Below are positions 1-10,788 of a stretch of 64,000 nt of DNA, piece by piece. The stretch's first letter is position 1. Each line of letters begins with the position of its first letter. Both the position numbers and the translations under genes were made by a program. The DNA comes from Allantophomopsis cytisporea (lineage: Eukaryota > Ascomycota > Leotiomycetes > Phacidiales > Phacidiaceae), in contig CP103037.1 in the NCBI GenBank assembly GCA_024752435.1, positions 186,001-250,000 on the forward strand, written 5' to 3'. The notes below the pieces were generated by a model that was not told the origin of the DNA, did not search any database, and saw only the letters and a program-made list of their open reading frames with translations.

Positions 1-239
1 GCCTTCTGCAAGACGTCCGTGGAGATATCGATGCCAACTATCGTGCCTTCACTCGCGTATTTAGCTAAGCTCGTTGTGATGGTACCTGGCCCGCAGCCGA
101 CATCGAGAATATGGTCTGTCTTCTTGATGTGTGGCAAGAGGAAGGCGGCATCAGTCTCAGCTGTGCGCGCTAGATGAGTTGCGATGGTGTAGTTGGAATA
201 ACCCTGTGTGTAAGTGCTCGGTTGTCTTTGTTGCGCCAT
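1..239 (-). CDS. class I SAM-dependent methyltransferase (partial, 3' end missing)
   Basis: Only the first 79 or so residues are inside the window; the gene runs off the left edge. The reverse strand opens with an ATG at 239 and reads without a stop to base 1. Around residues 49-56 it carries the glycine-rich motif DVGCGPGT, the SAM-binding loop of class I methyltransferases, followed about 20 residues later by GIDIS, the acidic end of strand beta-2 that contacts the SAM ribose. The N-terminus (MAQQRQPSTYTQGY, then HLARTAETDAAF) resembles fungal methyltransferase-11/ubiE-like proteins. The substrate cannot be told from this part. The family call is firm and the specific function unknown. Confidence 0.8.
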   Translation of the reverse strand, partial: MAQQRQPSTYTQGYSNYTIATHLARTAETDAAFLLPHIKKTDHILDVGCGPGTITTSLAKYASEGTIVGIDISTDVLQK

Positions 240-1526
240 GTTTGCTATCTCTCGTGTGAAGAGGCCAATATTATCCCAAGTGCAATCCACGGTATTTATC
301 TACATCAGCATCAAGCGGCCTTCTAAAACTACAACGATGTTTGGCTGGTGATAAGGTCTCTCAAATCCACCGTTAAGTCCGTTCCATACAGATATCTCGG
401 CTAGATGCACCCATGGTTACTTTGCCTTATAGCTTATTCCTAGATGTGCCTCTGATCTGAGGCCAATTTGCATTTCCTACCTTATGCTAAGGTACACCGT
501 AGTACCTAGGTAACTTATGTATCAACATTAATATCGCATGCCTACAATCAGCATTTAGGGTCCGGAGTGCTAACTGACAGAGCAAACCAAAAAAGGAGTA
601 TAGAGCTTCGAATTACTCCGAAATTGTAGCATGATATCCAGTATGGCTCGTTGTCTTTGAATTGATCCTGAGCATAGTGACTGTACGCAAGTTTCGACCC
701 TCATATACAAGTAGGCGGAATACAAATCAAATAACACTATTTATTCAGATGTTTAATGGCTCTTCGATTTGAGAGATCGATGGTGGCGCTATATCAACAC
801 CAAGTGAAAGGTAATGTCATAAACTGACACTCCTAGTGTCGACAAAAAATTGACCTGGTTCAATGGATTATTCCTGCATACGCATCGAAAAGACGATACA
901 AAGCTGATTATATCACAACGCCGCAATTCAGTCTATCCAGTACAGCTATGTTGACACTGAATAAAGGAGTTGACATAATCCTCGGATATCCCGATGCGTT
1001 CACTTGGAGTTGGTAGACAAAAAGTGGTAAGTAAATTGTGTTAATTACCGACGACGCATATCTTGGTCTAACAGGTCTCATGGTTAGAATCGGCTTAAAT
1101 TAGCGTGCTATATGGACACAGTCATAATATGTGATTCGATGGCAGTAGTTACAGATTGCAATGAATACGGAGATACTGTATGTTAGTGGCTCGTGCAAGG
1201 CCGTGCCTAAACGTCCATCCAACTGTAATCATTGAAGAGATGTCATATCTGTGTTGCTGAATATATAGTTTCTCTCACAAAGTAACTCATCTAGCAATCA
1301 ACATTGATAAGGTTTCAGTTTTATGTTTCATGAAAATATTACAACGATGATCATATACACATCAGATAGCAGAACGTCGAAATGACTTCAGAGAACTGCA
1401 GGAAGTAAACTCCTTCTACCATGCTCACTTTCACGCACCTCTCTCCCAAGCTTTGACTGCTATTCTGATTATCTCATGCGTTATACTTTCCACTACATTC
1501 GCTCTTGAGAGGGTCGTTATCAATGC
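240..1526. other. intergenic, no gene seen
   Basis: This stretch of about 1.3 kb separates the methyltransferase start from the 3' end of the SAT4-type membrane protein. Both strands are broken by frequent stops. I see no recognisable protein fragment, tRNA or repeat. The left part must hold the methyltransferase promoter. Confidence 0.5.
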
Positions 1527-3058
1527 TCACAGTCTTGATAACGATATCTCCTCAAGTGATGATAGCTCAATATCCTCTAGATCCTGCCTGTCTCTTCTGA
1601 CTGTAGCTGAGTAAACCTTATGTTGATCATCATTCTTTTGATGAAAATTGACATGATGAGCCGGTAGAGACAAGGATCTGCCAAGTTCTAGATCCTCCCC
1701 TTCACCCCTTACTAGATTGTCTTTACATTCGAGTGCGCGTAGGCCGTCGTTATTCCTACCGCGAGTTGAGCCATGGCGATCTGAGATGCATGAGGTGACG
1801 CCAATTACGAGTGAATTCCATCGCTTTGGCTTGTATCTGTCGAGGAATGCAGGTAGAGTGAGAAGGCAAACGCAGATGAGACCGATATCAACCTCTAGAA
1901 CTCTGCAAGGTATGTGGTATATTAGAATTGTACTAGAATAAGAATAGAGAGGCATGGAGTAAGAACTTGTCAAGAAGAATTACTTACGCCCATATACTAA
2001 GGCGAATATAGTTCCAAGTAGCATCAAAGCTATCGACCAGTTCGAATGTAAAGGCCAAGCGAACAACACTCGCAATACAAGCACTGAGAATAAGTCAGAC
2101 TTAATATTCAAGCGTGTTGGATCAGGGGGCATAACTCACAACAACCCAACACTAAACGTAGATACAACCCTAATCTTGCGGCCTGTGCTCATATTCATGT
2201 TCCACACACGCCGAATAGGCAGCACGAAGATAAATAAGTCGCTGAGAAAGCCCCAAATGCCCGTTGCATATGGCAGTGGCTTATTAGGACCAGAAAGATT
2301 GCAAGTGCCATTGATAGCATGATTGAAGAATTTTTGGATAGGATCACACGAAAACATAGTGCGGAAGAAAACAACGATGTAGAAGACGAAGTTGGCAATA
2401 ATAGCGCCAAAGATGCACAGCCGCATTGGCTTAGAGGATTCGAAAATCTGGTAAAAACAGAGAAGAAATGATAGCTTGACGCATAGGACCGCAAGAAAAT
2501 ATATAAGCTCGGTTATGTATAGAAGCTATCAAGTGAAGTCAATACGGAGAACGGAGATCGATCTTTTAGGAAGAAATCGTTACCTTCAAGCCCGGCATGG
2601 CCCATTCTGGTGGTATATCCCATATGTGACGTCCAATACCATAATCTTCCGCTATATTTCATAAGAATATTAGAACGAAGTTGTGATACGCCAGGGATAT
2701 TTTGAGGAGAAACATACATGCGATCAATACACCAGAGAAGGCAGACGCAGTTGCCTATCGAAATGCCTTAAGTACTCATATCCTCGAAGTTGAACAGTTA
2801 AAGATCCTCACCCAGGCAAATACAGTCATATCTGATAAAACGTCAGCTTGAGCGCAATGATATTTTTCCACGTAAGGGAGGCGAATTATTACAATCATCA
2901 ATGCCAACACCCTTTAGGATGAATAGTCTTGTATAGATCCTTATAGCCACAGCGCTAGTTGTAAGACTCAACAAGATAGAATGGAGAATAACAGTTTGTT
3001 TTCTGTAATCCGGCGGATCTACATAGTTGGGAACAACCCCAGAAGGGGCTGCCGACAT
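1527..3058 (-). CDS. fungal rhodopsin/SAT4-family integral membrane protein, seven exons
   Basis: A 382-residue multi-pass membrane protein can be assembled from seven exons: 3058-2893, 2831-2812, 2754-2718, 2651-2584, 2525-2140, 2083-1988 and 1902-1527. All introns are GT-AG and in phase. The joined protein shows the landmarks of the fungal SAT4/rhodopsin-like domain: an N-terminal PPDYR segment, a first helix followed by IRIYTRLFILKGVGIDDY, an FAW motif, YGIGRHIWDIP, a cysteine-bearing loop with NGTCN, a PIRRVWNMNM segment after helix five, and GLFACIASVVRLAF before the last helices. The C-terminal 90 residues are hydrophilic and cytoplasmic-looking. Proteins of this family are often called PTH11-related; few have a known ligand. 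The very short exons (20 and 37 bases) are genuine by reading phase. Family confident, function unknown. Confidence 0.85.
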
Positions 3059-4816
3059 CGTGAAAGTCGTTTTAAGTTGGCGAGTGATATGATTTCAATA
3101 ATGGAATTCGGTAGATGGACATCTAAGGTGTCATTGGCACTAAGGCAAAAGATTTTGTATATATAATGGATATCAAATCCATGGAATCATGGATGCACAA
3201 CGCTATATGTTATCAATCCCAAGGCTTTCAGCGTAGTTGAACACAGCTTTTAAGTAAGGTAGGTGGTCAACAACGCAGTGACACAACCAAGGCTGAGCAG
3301 GATGTTGTGTAGCGTAGAGAAGAGCTGACTTTCGCCATGATCATTTCTACACCGAAGATGTCAGTTTCGGTGGTAAGCTGCAGGGCTGTAGAGTTATATC
3401 ATGAAACAGCTCGTCATCTGTAGCTGACTTGCAGGAGCCTTTCAAGCGAAAAGCGGGTATCTCTGGCAGAATTTGACTGTAGCTAGTCACAGCATCGTAT
3501 TTGCTACAGTCACCAATAGATGCTCTTGATATTCTGCGTCTTTTCCTATTAGGGGATAATACCGTAATGAGAGCAAATACCCTCGCTCATTGTCTCTCAA
3601 AGATCGTGATTGCTTGGCTCACAGCACTCCGAAAATAGCATCAATCAGGGTGCTCGTCGAGTAGACCTTTCCCCACAGTACTCCCCTCTGCATTCTACTC
3701 GACTCTATTCTACGTAGTACTACAGTAGCACAGAGCCTTAGACATTCAACATTCATTACTCTTCAATATGCCGCTTGCCGAAGTAATTGACAGCGCAGCT
3801 CGTACATAGTCCATCGTTAAGGCGGCAGTGTGATTCAGGATTGTAGAGTTTTATCAAGAGACAGCTGAGTCGCATACATATAGTAACATCGGCACAGCTG
3901 GGGTTATACTACAGTACAGCCTACCTATAAGTAATGTAAAATGTGCGCCTTCAGCACGAACATAGGCATCATTTTCAATATCCTCAGTGATTCAACATCT
4001 TGTTCTTGTGAAATATTTGATGAGATCACAATAAGAATCCTCGGATAAGAGGCTTTTTAAAGCATCTCTATTTGAATTTTGAAAGTGGAAGATGTATGAG
4101 TTGTCTATATAGTAGAGTCAAGAATAAGCTTTCCCGGTACGATACTTAAAGCTGAGCAGGAATAGAAGATATCCTCGTACTAAGGCTATAATTGAATTCT
4201 TACATACCTTTTATATCTCTGAAGAAAAGATATAAGATTTTGGTGAGTTAGCAGTATAACAATGTATTCTTCCAAAAAAAAAATTCTTTTCTGTACTTGT
4301 TTACATTTTGAGATACGTAACTAAATTCGGAACTATAAATTTAAGATAATCTAATGCTTTAGAAGAATAAATTTGCATCTTTACATTTATTATGAAATAC
4401 TAATAGAGTATAATCTCTTGATAACAAGAGTAGGAGTTTTGTTGGTTTTTGGCAGTATAATTCAAAATTTTGCAGCACTGCTGTCGTACCTAGGCGTGCT
4501 ACACCCCAGAGTTATTGATTATGTCGGGATTCTGTATAAGTAGTTTGACGTGAGTACCCTTACATACTTCCTTGCTAGAGAGCAAGATAGAGTGCACAGA
4601 TATCCTTAGGCTATCAGATTGCTCCAAGTACACTACAGCAAAAATCTAAGCCTCTGCTGTGCAATGCATTGCGTCGTATCTGTATCATTTGTAAACTTCG
4701 CTCTCCCAGCCCTCATATTCTCTGTAATTTCTTGACTGCCGTTTTGTGCGATCGAGAATCCTTCTCACCACTATTATACTCATTCATTTCCTACCGCACT
4801 GTCATTATCCATAATT
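3059..4816. other. intergenic, AT-rich in part, no gene seen
   Basis: About 1.75 kb without a supported gene. The section near 4190-4470 is visibly AT-rich, with runs such as the A tract near 4274. Short similar phrases occur near 3388 and 3843 (TGTAGAGTT then TATCA and ACAGCT), but they are too short to call a repeat family. No coding remnant was recognised. Confidence 0.4.
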
Positions 4817-5870
4817 ATGCTTAAGACCAGCCTGCAATATGGCATTGAGAAGGCTGCTCAATCAAAAACGTCAAGATTCTCAAATGGGGCGCATACGAGC
4901 AACAATTCAATTGCACCTATCCTGAGCTACTGTGCATCTTCTATTATGATGACTTTGACAAACAAATACTCCCTGTCAGGACTAGATGCTAACCTCAACC
5001 TTTTGTTTCTAGCTATTTAGGTACAAATCTTTGCATTGATTATCTATCCAATGGGAAACCTAAGAACTAAAATGCCCAATCAATAGAGCACCGTGTGTAT
5101 CGTCGCAATTCGAGGCTGTAAAGCTGCCGATCTTATCAGGAATCTCACCATCATTGTTATCGCCTATGGAGAAGTGCTCTGGTTTGGGAGTTCAGTCACA
5201 CGACTAGCGCTGGCATCGTTCGGACTGATAGTGCTCAGTTCAATTATCTCTGCTTGGGCGGACATCCAGAGGCTTGCCTCTTTAGATGGACAAGTAGCGG
5301 ATGCGAGATTACACTCGGTACATGTGGGATATACGTGGATGCTTTTGAATTGTTTCTGCACTGCAAGTTATGTGCTTGGGATGCGGAAGCGCATCAAGTT
5401 GACAAATTTCAAAGACTTTGACAGTAAGTCAAGGAGTTTCCTGGCATTATTTAGCTCCTCGAATAATTCTGACCTGCCTGATAGCTATGTTTTACAATGA
5501 CCTACTCTTGTTACCCATTCTCCAGATAAGCTCGTTCATTGTGAAAGATTGGTCATCTGAGAACATCCATAAAAACTTTCCTGTTGACAATCGAAACACA
5601 TTGATATTTGCTATAGTTCTATCAGGCCTTTCCTCGATATCTATCTCCTATACATCCGCCTAGTGTGTTCGCGTTACGACCTCGACAACTTATTCAATGG
5701 CTGGTGCACTCAACAAGATCCCCGTTGCCTTGAGTGGGCTTCTATTCAATGACACCCCGGTGACTACCACTAATATTAGTGCTATTGCTGTTGGTGGAGC
5801 AAGTGGGCTGTTATACTCCTATGCCAAGATTGTGGACAAGGCAGAGAAGAGTACTCTTTTACCAAAATGA
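4817..5870 (+). pseudogene. decayed GDP-mannose transporter (VRG4-type)
   Basis: The stretch reads as a Golgi nucleotide-sugar transporter of the VRG4/GMT family, interrupted by stops and missing part of its middle. Recognisable blocks in order are an N-terminal helix with ILSYCASSIMMTLTNKYSLSG (near 4918-4980), NLTIIVIAYGEVLWFG (5140-5190), a long block ending WADIQRLASLDG, then KRIKLTNFKDFD, a plausible intron from 5423 to 5484, IVKDWSSENIHKNFP, GLSSISISYTSA, CVRVTTSTTYSM and the family signature GALNK. In-frame stops lie at 5018-5020, near 5084 and at 5661-5663. The last sits where intact homologues have Trp, so TGG has become TAG. About 50 residues normally found before NLTIIVIAYGE are missing. 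A functional copy is presumably elsewhere in the genome, since this transporter is essential in fungi. The family call is strong and the pseudogene call is strong. Confidence 0.85.
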
Positions 5871-6937
5871 GGTCGGGAATACCTTTGTGATAGGTGACAA
5901 TAGCATTATAGTAATATGATCCTCGTCTCCAGATTTATGAAGATCAAAGCATGTTCTTGGATCTCACTAAACAAGGAGACGTGTGACTCCAAATTCCCGA
6001 TTGTGTGAGAAGCTCCTACAAGTCGGGTTGCGTTTGAGTTATGGAGTTATGGACTTGCGGTCAATAGACCCAGGTTTTGGCTACACAACGACCGTTCCCA
6101 GACAGGAGATATGTTAGAGCACAAATCTTCGAAGGTCAGTTCAGATCGCAAATGGGCTACAGTCTCTCAGGCACACATGTATATGTTTATCGACTTACGT
6201 CTTTGTTATTCAGTTTTTCAAAGCTTACATAGGATGTAATATAAAATGATTGAGCGGCAATCACCACGAATACCAAAGTTGATGAGATACCATTGTGACA
6301 TATTTCTCACGACCAGCCACAGCCAGCACTGTTTTGCAGGACTCTAGAATACCGTATAGTACGACCTTGAGCAAAACCAAAATTTGAAAAGTAGCAATAT
6401 GTGGTTGGGAGTAATGCGTTGCCTATCGATAGGCCCTTCAAGCCCAAGAGCGGTTGCCGCAGAGCATAGCATATGCAATGTATAGGATGTGTTGCCGTGT
6501 AATTCATCCATCAAAGAGGTAAAGACCGAGCAGATATCACGTCTTGACCTCATTATAATATAGCACGCCGAATATCTTATACTCCGTGGTATTTGCTCTG
6601 GGGAAATCTCGCCAGAAAGTTGTGCGGGAAAGTCAGAGTCATGGGCAATATCTGAAGCCTACGAGCATATAAATTGTTGCTCCTATTACTGAATATAGCC
6701 TCTGGATGATTGTTAAAAAGTGTAGATTGACATTTTCGTTCCAAGCATCTTTTTTGGTAGACAGATTGCTCTTTGCTGGTTAAATCAGCTTCGCATCTGG
6801 CTATCATAGTTCATGGTAGATTGGCACTCTGTCGTTTCGTAGAACAGACATATATAGTCGCTAATCTTCTCTTATCGAAGTACAATAATTCACAAATTCA
6901 ACAATCTATTCTGTGTGCTATCCATCCAGGAACCCCA
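5871..6937. other. intergenic, no gene seen
   Basis: About 1.1 kb between the transporter pseudogene and the 3' end of the acyltransferase. Short open frames on both strands show no family resemblance. No repeat or RNA gene was recognised. Confidence 0.45.
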
Positions 6938-8515
6938 TCACCTCTTGACAAAACACTTCTGCGAAATATACCGCGCAAACTTAACAGCCTTCTCATCAAT
7001 ACCTCTTGAAAAGAGATCTGCAATCCAAATGATGATGCTGAAGAGTAAGCCACCACCAATTAGATGACCAAAGAAAAGCTTGAAGCTTGATTCCCCTTGT
7101 AATTCAACAAATGAAGGCACCATGTGCCATCCTAGAGTATATAACATTGTACCGTGCACGATGTATAAGGCGTAGGATATTCGACCTAGATATTGCGCTA
7201 TTCGTGTCGTGAAAATAGACTGCAAGAACAGAGCATTATCAAGCGTCAGAATGCATAGACAGCTGCCCGTATTGAGCCAAAAAGCCTGGATTGATAGATC
7301 CCCAACATAGTTAGATGGGGCCCATTCGACTAAAATCCAGTAGAACGTCGATGCTTCTGCCAATGCTCGAGAGTGCGACATGCCGAGGAAGAATATTGAG
7401 ACCACGAACGATAAAATCATTGCTGACTTCTTGAAAACTTCAAGTGCGATTTTTTGAGTGCGCGGGGTGATCTTGGTCTCACCATTAAGGTCGCTGTTGC
7501 CTTGTGGGTCGCTGCTGCATTCATCAAGCTGAACGGAGTTGGGATGAAAATGGTAGTGAACGAAGTGGTGAAGATCGGCGAACAAGATGCCACTTATAAA
7601 TAGCCAGAGATCAATATACACGCGCCAAACACAGTACAGGACCATGGCTAGCAGAAACATCACTCGCAATACTGGCTTCACTCGTGCGAGGCCAAGGATG
7701 GTAAGGAAGATGACCAATGAACCGCGGAATTCAATCGGGATCGTCCAAAGATTGGGATCGTAATTAGAAGCGGATAGGCCACCTGAAGTGAGGGCGCGAA
7801 CCGGATCTGTCATCGTAACAGCGTCTTTCATCCAAAACACCAGATTCCCCCAGAGTGTTGGAAAGCGTGGTGGAGCTCGATCTCCGTAGCCATGACCGTA
7901 CCAGTCAAAGTAGGTAAACAGCATTTCAAGAAACGTGGCTGGGAGGATTGGAAGAAATAGTCTTCCGGCGCGGCGGAAGGTGGAGGAGGTCAGCGAGTTG
8001 TAGAGAGACATGTGATCGTCAAGCCGAATGAGCTGGAGGGTTTTGTAGCTCAACACATAGCCCGAGATGATGAAGAAGATGGAGACCATTGCTGTGCCAG
8101 AGTAGAATATTCGAATGAGCGGTAGCTGGATGATGGAGCGCGTGGGTGAGTTGACAGCCCACGCTTCTCCAGTAAATGGAAGGAAGAGTAAGAAGTAATG
8201 GTTGAAGACGACGAATAAGGCTGCAACGCCACGGAGGCCATCTAGCCATGCGGTTGATGAGAGCTTCTTCTGAAATGCTTCCGGATCTTTCGAGTGCACA
8301 TAAACGAAGCTCGGAAGGATCTGTGACAATATAGATATGGAGACCGCCTTCAGTCTTGTTGAAGAATGATTCTGCTCCAAAAGATAATCTTGGATTTTGT
8401 CACGCAGAGTGGCAAAACGACTCCATAATTTAGGCCGTAGATGTTGACCTGAACTTTCTTGATCGGGGAAGTCTTCTAGAAGGCCAGTCTTCTGCTCTGG
8501 ATCTGCAGGTGCCAT
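6938..8515 (-). CDS. acyltransferase-3 family membrane protein
   Basis: An uninterrupted 525-residue frame starts at ATG 8515. Residues 1-85 are hydrophilic. From about residue 88 it reads STAWLDGLRGVAALFVVFNHY, the hallmark opening of the acyltransferase-3 (OafA/YrhL) domain. This is followed by about ten predicted membrane helices, an FIISGYVLS segment, the RRAGRLFLP motif after it, and NLWTIPIEFRGS in the middle of the domain. A hydrophilic loop rich in Asp/Glu (about 330-365) separates the last membrane group, which ends with YLGRISYALYIVHG. Such proteins transfer acyl groups onto extracytoplasmic carbohydrates or small metabolites. The conserved His of the first helix pair is present in the NHY motif. 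The length is normal for fungal members, and no introns are needed. The acceptor is unknown. Confidence 0.88.
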   Translation of the reverse strand: MAPADPEQKTGLLEDFPDQESSGQHLRPKLWSRFATLRDKIQDYLLEQNHSSTRLKAVSISILSQILPSFVYVHSKDPEAFQKKLSSTAWLDGLRGVAALFVVFNHYFLLFLPFTGEAWAVNSPTRSIIQLPLIRIFYSGTAMVSIFFIISGYVLSYKTLQLIRLDDHMSLYNSLTSSTFRRAGRLFLPILPATFLEMLFTYFDWYGHGYGDRAPPRFPTLWGNLVFWMKDAVTMTDPVRALTSGGLSASNYDPNLWTIPIEFRGSLVIFLTILGLARVKPVLRVMFLLAMVLYCVWRVYIDLWLFISGILFADLHHFVHYHFHPNSVQLDECSSDPQGNSDLNGETKITPRTQKIALEVFKKSAMILSFVVSIFFLGMSHSRALAEASTFYWILVEWAPSNYVGDLSIQAFWLNTGSCLCILTLDNALFLQSIFTTRIAQYLGRISYALYIVHGTMLYTLGWHMVPSFVELQGESSFKLFFGHLIGGGLLFSIIIWIADLFSRGIDEKAVKFARYISQKCFVKR

Positions 8516-10788
8516 CTGTTGTATTGAGTTTTCAGTAAGATACTTCTCAAGGTCTGATCTAAAAAAAGGTTTGTATGTATCCTACAGCAGAACAATGGTT
8601 AGCGATCATCAATTTCAGATACCCACAAGACTTACCAGGCCTGAATGTTCTAATCTTTGCGGCACTCTTGGATTGTATTCGCGGATGCTATCGAGATGGT
8701 GCAGTCACACAGTCAGCAGGTCATAACATACTTGTAGTCACCAAATTGATCAAAGAGGGAGAACAGGATCTGCTCCGCATCCTCGTATGTTTATGAAGGG
8801 GTAAGTGTTAGCTTTTGTAATATTAATATGTAAATCTTTTACCTGATCCGGAAATACCTTGAAGTGAGTCAACTACGTTGCTCAATTTTAGATGCGCAAG
8901 TGAAACGACACGGTGATCAGTCATGCTATGATAGGTCCTTTGAATTTTTAGAGATGCAACGGTTGTCAAGTGCTATAGTGTTCATCATTGGAATGATGTC
9001 TTTCCTCTCTATTCCTGAGATTTGTGTAAGGGGCAACATAAGTGGGAGTTAACAATTTCCACGATATTCCTGTACCTACTCGCAAGCTTATAGCTCTATA
9101 ATAGATTCCTCGTCTAATTTTCTAGGATTCTATAGCGGAATTTAAACCGTATTATCCACTGTCGTTTTCTTCCATTCCATATGTAGATCGCCTCGTCCCA
9201 ATTTCCACTTGTCCAAAAGTAGATAAGTCCATGAAGAGCGCTTTCACGCCAGCAAGTTAACTTATGGTGTACCATTAGAGGAGGAAAAACAACTGTATGA
9301 GACTCAGCGTGATGCAAAGTAACATTCTGTTTCAATCAATGTCATATCTTATGATGCAACTCCATATCCGTGCTGCCCAAACAAAAAAAATGCAAAGACA
9401 GGCTCAGCAGGAAGCTGTAGAGTGTAGTTTATCATGCTACAACAGCTATCAATAATGAAGCAAGCCACCTGATGCTTTCTAAGGTAAGAGGTAAAAAGAT
9501 AAATGCTAGATTTTGTGTTCTGAATCTATAACGCCCGACCACATGAGAAATCGAATTGAAAGCTCGAAACCGGTGGCACATTCAATCTGAGATTTACATT
9601 GGGTATCACAGTATTTAGCAAGGTCTATTGTTCCATATACCCTATCAACAGCTTATAAGTATCGGCATAATTTCTGAAACCGAGTAGCTACCGCCGAGAA
9701 ACATTCTTCTCTCGTAATGATATTGTGAGCATACCGAATTGTTTTGGATTGGAAAGTACTAACGCTGTAAGGTTGCGGTTCTTTTTTAATCCAACCATGG
9801 TAACCTTGGGAATTGAGACATCCATCATGAAAGTACGCAGGGTGATTCTGGAGGGACTTGCGGTGTAATTGAAGGACTTGACTTCGTTGATGAGTATGCT
9901 CGTGTGCGACAGACTAACAGAAACTAAGAAATATGTTTGGTTGCAGTAAACAATTGTCTTGAGAATGGTCGAGGTCAAGGAGTGTAGAGGAATGCCACCG
10001 CCTTTTAACGCGTAAACATATGTTACTATCAAGGAGGGACCTTTTGAGGTAGAAGCATCACCCCCATTTGGAACTCACATTCTGGTAATGAATACCATGT
10101 CAATCATGATGCCAACGGAAACATGAGCCACGGAGTCCGTTTTCCTCTTACTAACAATGTGTTTAACTTGCTCCGAATAGGAAAACTCCTTTCTGCCCTC
10201 AAACCATGGAATAACTCTAAGCATTGCGTTCAGTCGGGGATTCTGCAAACAACAGGCAAAACATCCCATGGATTCGTAACTCTAACTTTGTGTATGTGCA
10301 GATAAACCTTGCCGACAAAGGAGTACAATTCGTGGTTTGGTACATGCCAGTCCCTTGCTTCAGCACGGTGATGGTTGAGTATCCTTGATGAACAATACCA
10401 CCTGTGAAGTAAGGTAAGTAGTTATTGGTACGCGCTAGGGTATGAGCAACATCGATAAGTCAAGAGCATACCAGATTGACTGCAGAACTGGCCTCATAAA
10501 TCACCCCGAGTAATGCGCAGGAATATAGCTGTGATTCTTTATTCTACAATTAATTGCAGTGTGAATCGGAAATTGATGATGTAGCATTCGTTCGCTTATA
10601 TACAGCTAAGACAACCCTTTTTACGAGAAATTTCCGGGTCAGCTTTTATGTTTTCTTTAAAGTTAATATTTGCAGAGTGTAAAGGTGATGCATTGTGTCA
10701 ATGTGCAGACACTGATACATGATACAGATATATACTAATATACAACAAAACGCCCAGATTATGGACGAATTAAACTCGCGCCGCCGAC
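8516..10788. other. gene-poor interval with unassigned open stretches
   Basis: About 2.3 kb between the acyltransferase promoter and the 3' end of the Zn2Cys6 gene. On the minus strand, open stretches of 64 and 114 codons (10269-10075 and 10032-9688) are linked by splice-like sequences, and an upstream phrase near 10500 also stays open. This could be a decayed or uncharacterised multi-exon gene. I could not match any part to a family, so no gene is called. Confidence 0.3.

Noticed and set aside
9688..10269. Two minus-strand open stretches of 114 and 64 codons with splice-like sequence between them
   Set aside because: No family motif was recognised, and the first stretch starts without a good signal. 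They may belong to a decayed gene, but nothing supports a call.
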